16,952 bases of DNA from an uncultured Clostridia bacterium (lineage in GTDB: Bacteria; Bacillota; Clostridia; UBA1381), in contig CAUGRT010000049.1 of NCBI GenBank assembly GCA_959602045.1, positions 1-16,952 on the forward strand, read 5' to 3'. The notes beneath the pieces were generated by a model. It was given only the letters and a program-made list of their open reading frames with translations, was not told the DNA's origin and made no database searches. Positions 14,832-16,952 of this stretch are shown in pieces. The translations under genes were made by a program, and so were the position numbers. How positions within the stretch are numbered: the first letter of the stretch is position 1; the number at the start of each line of letters is the position of its first letter.

Positions 14832-15530
14832 CTAATTTTCTAAATCATAATAGCGCTTCCCGAATATTGCGCTTCCTATCCGTACCATGTTGGAACCGCA
14901 TGCAATCGCTGTTTCAAAATCGCCGCTCATGCCCATGGATAAATAGTCCATACTAACATTATCATATTTTTTCTGCTTTGTGTCAAGGAAAAGACGGTGC
15001 ATGTTATCAAAATGTAAAGTATTCGTAATATCTCCGTCAATTTTTGGCGCAACCGTCATCAATCCGCGCACGCGGATTCCCGTCAGCGAGCCTGCATGCG
15101 ACAGCAGCGCATCCAGTTCTTCCGGAGCAATTCCGGATTTGGAGGTTTCGCCGCTGATATTCACTTCAATCAGAATATCCATCACCAATCCATGCTTTTT
15201 TGCCTGTTTGTCGATTTCATCCATCAGATGGATACTGTCCACGGAATGAATCATGCAAACCTTGTCAATAATATATTTAATTTTGTTGGTTTGCAGATGT
15301 CCGATCAAATGCCATCTCACCGGAAGAACCTGATCGAATTTATCCCGAACCTCCTGTGGCTTGTTTTCGCCGATATCCGTTACTCCACACTCAATTGCCG
15401 CATTCATCAGCTCCGGACCGTGCGTTTTCGTCACGGCAACAAGCGTGATGTCCTCTCTTTTTCTGCCGCTTTTTTCGGCAGCAGCGGCAATTCGTTTTTC
15501 AACAGCTTCCAGATTTTCCTTTACGCTCAT
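14832..15530 (-). CDS. yggS: YggS/YlmE family PLP-binding protein
   Basis: A PLP-binding homeostasis protein of the YggS/PLPBP family, one TIM-barrel domain, involved in balancing B6 vitamers and amino-acid metabolism. The 232 aa show the PLP lysine K35 in LVAVTKTH, IGENKPQEVRDK, WHLIGHLQTNKIKYI, SVDSIHLMDEI, IEVNISGETSKSGI, RGLMTVAP, LSMGMSGDFETAIACGSNMV and the end RIGSAIFG. It is the ylmE member of the division cluster. The ATG at 15530 has only a weak ribosome binding site (GAGAGACGTTGAAGC), which is unusual for this window. The hairpin element copy B lies just upstream. Confidence 0.96.
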   Translation of the reverse strand: MSVKENLEAVEKRIAAAAEKSGRKREDITLVAVTKTHGPELMNAAIECGVTDIGENKPQEVRDKFDQVLPVRWHLIGHLQTNKIKYIIDKVCMIHSVDSIHLMDEIDKQAKKHGLVMDILIEVNISGETSKSGIAPEELDALLSHAGSLTGIRVRGLMTVAPKIDGDITNTLHFDNMHRLFLDTKQKKYDNVSMDYLSMGMSGDFETAIACGSNMVRIGSAIFGKRYYDLEN

Positions 15531-15582
15531 GCTTCAACGTCTCTCTTTCTCATGATTTTTTAACAAGCAACTCATTTCTTAA

Positions 15583-15678
15583 ATGAATATTCAACTGTTT
15601 TTCGATCTATGGAGGCGAGTTCCGCGCATCGTAGCGGATGTTTGAGCCGGAATAGAACGAAAATAGTTGAATATTCAT
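15583..15678 (+). repeat. Hairpin element copy B (conserved core, variable arms)
   Basis: A 96-nt inverted-repeat element in the gap between yggS and the HlyD-like gene. Outer arms 15583-15596 and 15665-15678 pair perfectly over 14 bp. A G-T pair, a CG-A-rich helix with one bulge, a mismatch and TCTAT/ATAGA follow, then a 3x3 internal loop (GGA/GGA), GGC/GCC and a 29-nt core. The core matches copy A except for one base and has the same length, although the arms are different sequences. The core is on the plus strand here, opposite to the flanking genes, unlike copy A. Confidence 0.85.
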
Positions 15679-15698
15679 AACATAGCCTATAATATGTT

Positions 15699-16889
15699 TT
15701 AACGTTCCCCGACAATAATCCGATCCATATCGGATAGCTTATGCTCGGCGGTATCGGTCGATTGAATCATGATAAATTCCTGATCCGTATCGGTGTAAAG
15801 AATCTTGCAGTCGCACCGATATTCTGCCGTACCTGCCATTGCCGCAACGTACTGTCCGTTCTCATCGCTTCGGATGGCATGAATGGGAACCTTATAGCCG
15901 GTATAGCTTTCAAAAATCATATCAATATCAGCGCTCCGAAAAGAGAATGCACCCTCAAAATATACGGGGCATTTTACGGTTACAAGTCGGTTGCCGTTTT
16001 CATCATTTTCGCTGATTTTGTAAATCGTCCCCTGTACCGTCTGACCGCCGATGGAATTAAACCGCAGCGTCACCGAATCGCCGACCTGATGCTTATCCGC
16101 TTCGGTGGTCGGAACGGTCAATGCGGCATACCAGATATGGTTATTTACAATCTTGCAGACCGCGCCGCCGGCTTCAACGGTTTTATCCGCCATCTGCCGC
16201 GCTTCGGATACAGCAAGGTTCTGCATATATTCCACCGTATAATTTTCGATTCCCTCCGGACTTAACGCACCCTCCAGTCCGTCAATATAAGTCGTAAAAA
16301 TCCCCGACATATCCGTAGTAATTTCGGACTTGCTGGTGCTGATTCGATTCTCAATTGCTTCTTTTTCAAGAATCAGACTCTGTAAAATATCCTCATCGCT
16401 GATTTCTACGCCGTTTCGGAGATTGTTCAAGTCCTCCTTATAATCGGAAATCCGAACCAAATCATTCGCCCTGCCTGCCGGGGTAATGTCCCGGATGATT
16501 CCGGCAATCTTGCTCTCCGTATCCGCGCCCTCCGTTTGATAAAGCGAAGATTCGCTGAGCTTTTGGCGGCGATGGGTAATTTTCTTATCAATTGTCCGCA
16601 GCTCTTTTAAATTATCGTCACTGATCTGACCGCTGAATACCGTGCTGATCAAAGAGTCCTTTGCCACACGTGCACCCTCGGAGATGTGATGATATAAAGT
16701 CCCGTCAATATCCGAATAATAAACCTTTTCCTCGCGAATAATAATCGCTTTCGGATCCTGAATAAAATGCTCCACCGTTTCTAACTGCGCGTCTACGGAA
16801 TTAAGCGGTGACGCCACATAATGGATTCCCCATACGGTAAAAAAGAGAACGACCGCAATGAAAATGCCCAGAAATATTTTTTTTATCAT
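15699..16889 (-). CDS. HlyD-like membrane-fusion/adaptor protein
   Basis: A 396-aa protein with one N-terminal membrane helix (about residues 4-27) and an outer region laid out like HlyD-type periplasmic adaptor proteins. A lipoyl-like half-motif with DGTLYHHISEGARVAKDSLI (about 62-81) is followed by helical coiled-coil segments (about 90-200), a second half near AGGAVCKIVNNHIWYAAL and a beta-barrel domain with VGDSVTLRFNSIGGQTVQG. The C terminus is beta-rich. No exporter partner is adjacent. In several Clostridia, as I recall, a protein of this type precedes yggS-sepF, so a wall or division role is plausible but not shown. The start at 16889 follows GGGGGAG at 8-nt spacing. Confidence 0.85.
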   Translation of the reverse strand: MIKKIFLGIFIAVVLFFTVWGIHYVASPLNSVDAQLETVEHFIQDPKAIIIREEKVYYSDIDGTLYHHISEGARVAKDSLISTVFSGQISDDNLKELRTIDKKITHRRQKLSESSLYQTEGADTESKIAGIIRDITPAGRANDLVRISDYKEDLNNLRNGVEISDEDILQSLILEKEAIENRISTSKSEITTDMSGIFTTYIDGLEGALSPEGIENYTVEYMQNLAVSEARQMADKTVEAGGAVCKIVNNHIWYAALTVPTTEADKHQVGDSVTLRFNSIGGQTVQGTIYKISENDENGNRLVTVKCPVYFEGAFSFRSADIDMIFESYTGYKVPIHAIRSDENGQYVAAMAGTAEYRCDCKILYTDTDQEFIMIQSTDTAEHKLSDMDRIIVGER

Positions 16890-16952
16890 CGCAAAATCTC
16901 CCCCTTTTTATATTCTTCAATCCTCCGAATGGGTATTACCTTTTAATGCATG

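Noticed and set aside
15664..15698. TTGAAT and TATAAT on the plus strand as a promoter
   Set aside because: The spacing is only 15 nt, the -35 lies inside the arm of hairpin element B, and no plus-strand gene follows.
16890..16952. Possible end of a minus-strand gene at the right edge
   Set aside because: One frame stays open from the edge to a TGA at 16917-16919. Another frame overlaps the HlyD-like start at 16886-16889 but has a TAA at 16943-16945 and no usable start. Twelve codons or fewer are too little to support a gene.

Overview
The window looks like chromosomal DNA of a low-to-mid GC Gram-positive of the class Clostridia, probably Oscillospirales-like. The reasons are the gene set (cdaA-cdaR, and yggS-sepF-ylmH-divIVA), a TPP-riboswitch-controlled thiC, strong AGGAGG-type ribosome binding sites, sigma-A promoters with 17-nt spacers, and convergent gene pairs that share bidirectional hairpin terminators. 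This placement is inference; no 16S gene is present. Layout: (1) 1-1829 holds a minus-strand tRNA-Leu(CAG) with its promoter and terminator, then a complete plus-strand unit of promoter, TPP riboswitch, terminator and thiC. (2) 1831-3808 holds a minus-strand MsbA-like ABC exporter and a plus-strand tRNA-Gly(CCC) with its own promoter and terminator. (3) 3818-7770 is a minus-strand block: a single-pass membrane protein of unknown function, a two-gene operon (unknown 115-aa protein plus a glycosyltransferase-like protein), a YihY/BrkB membrane protein, and a single-pass extracytoplasmic protein. (4) 7895-10975 is a plus-strand operon: a membrane-anchored glycerophosphodiester phosphodiesterase, the diadenylate cyclase CdaA and its regulator CdaR, closed by a very strong bidirectional hairpin. 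(5) 10974-13060 holds a minus-strand CmpB-like (PF06541) membrane protein and a plus-strand membrane-anchored metallophosphoesterase, divergently transcribed. (6) 13059-16889 is the minus-strand cell-division cluster: an HlyD-like adaptor protein, yggS (ylmE), sepF, ylmH and divIVA. The usual ylmG/yggT is missing; sepF and ylmH overlap directly. The most unusual thing I found is a pair of intergenic hairpin elements, at about 6935-7021 (minus) and 15583-15678 (plus). They share a nearly identical 29-nt apical core and identical internal-loop geometry. Their long outer stems differ almost completely in sequence, yet each is self-complementary. This pattern (conserved loop, covarying arms) suggests a family of structured RNAs or hairpin-forming mobile elements that I do not recognise. 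No CRISPR array, rRNA, prophage gene or transposase gene is visible. Apart from 1-481, which is filled by the tRNA and the thiC leader, no gene-free stretch exceeds 300 bases.
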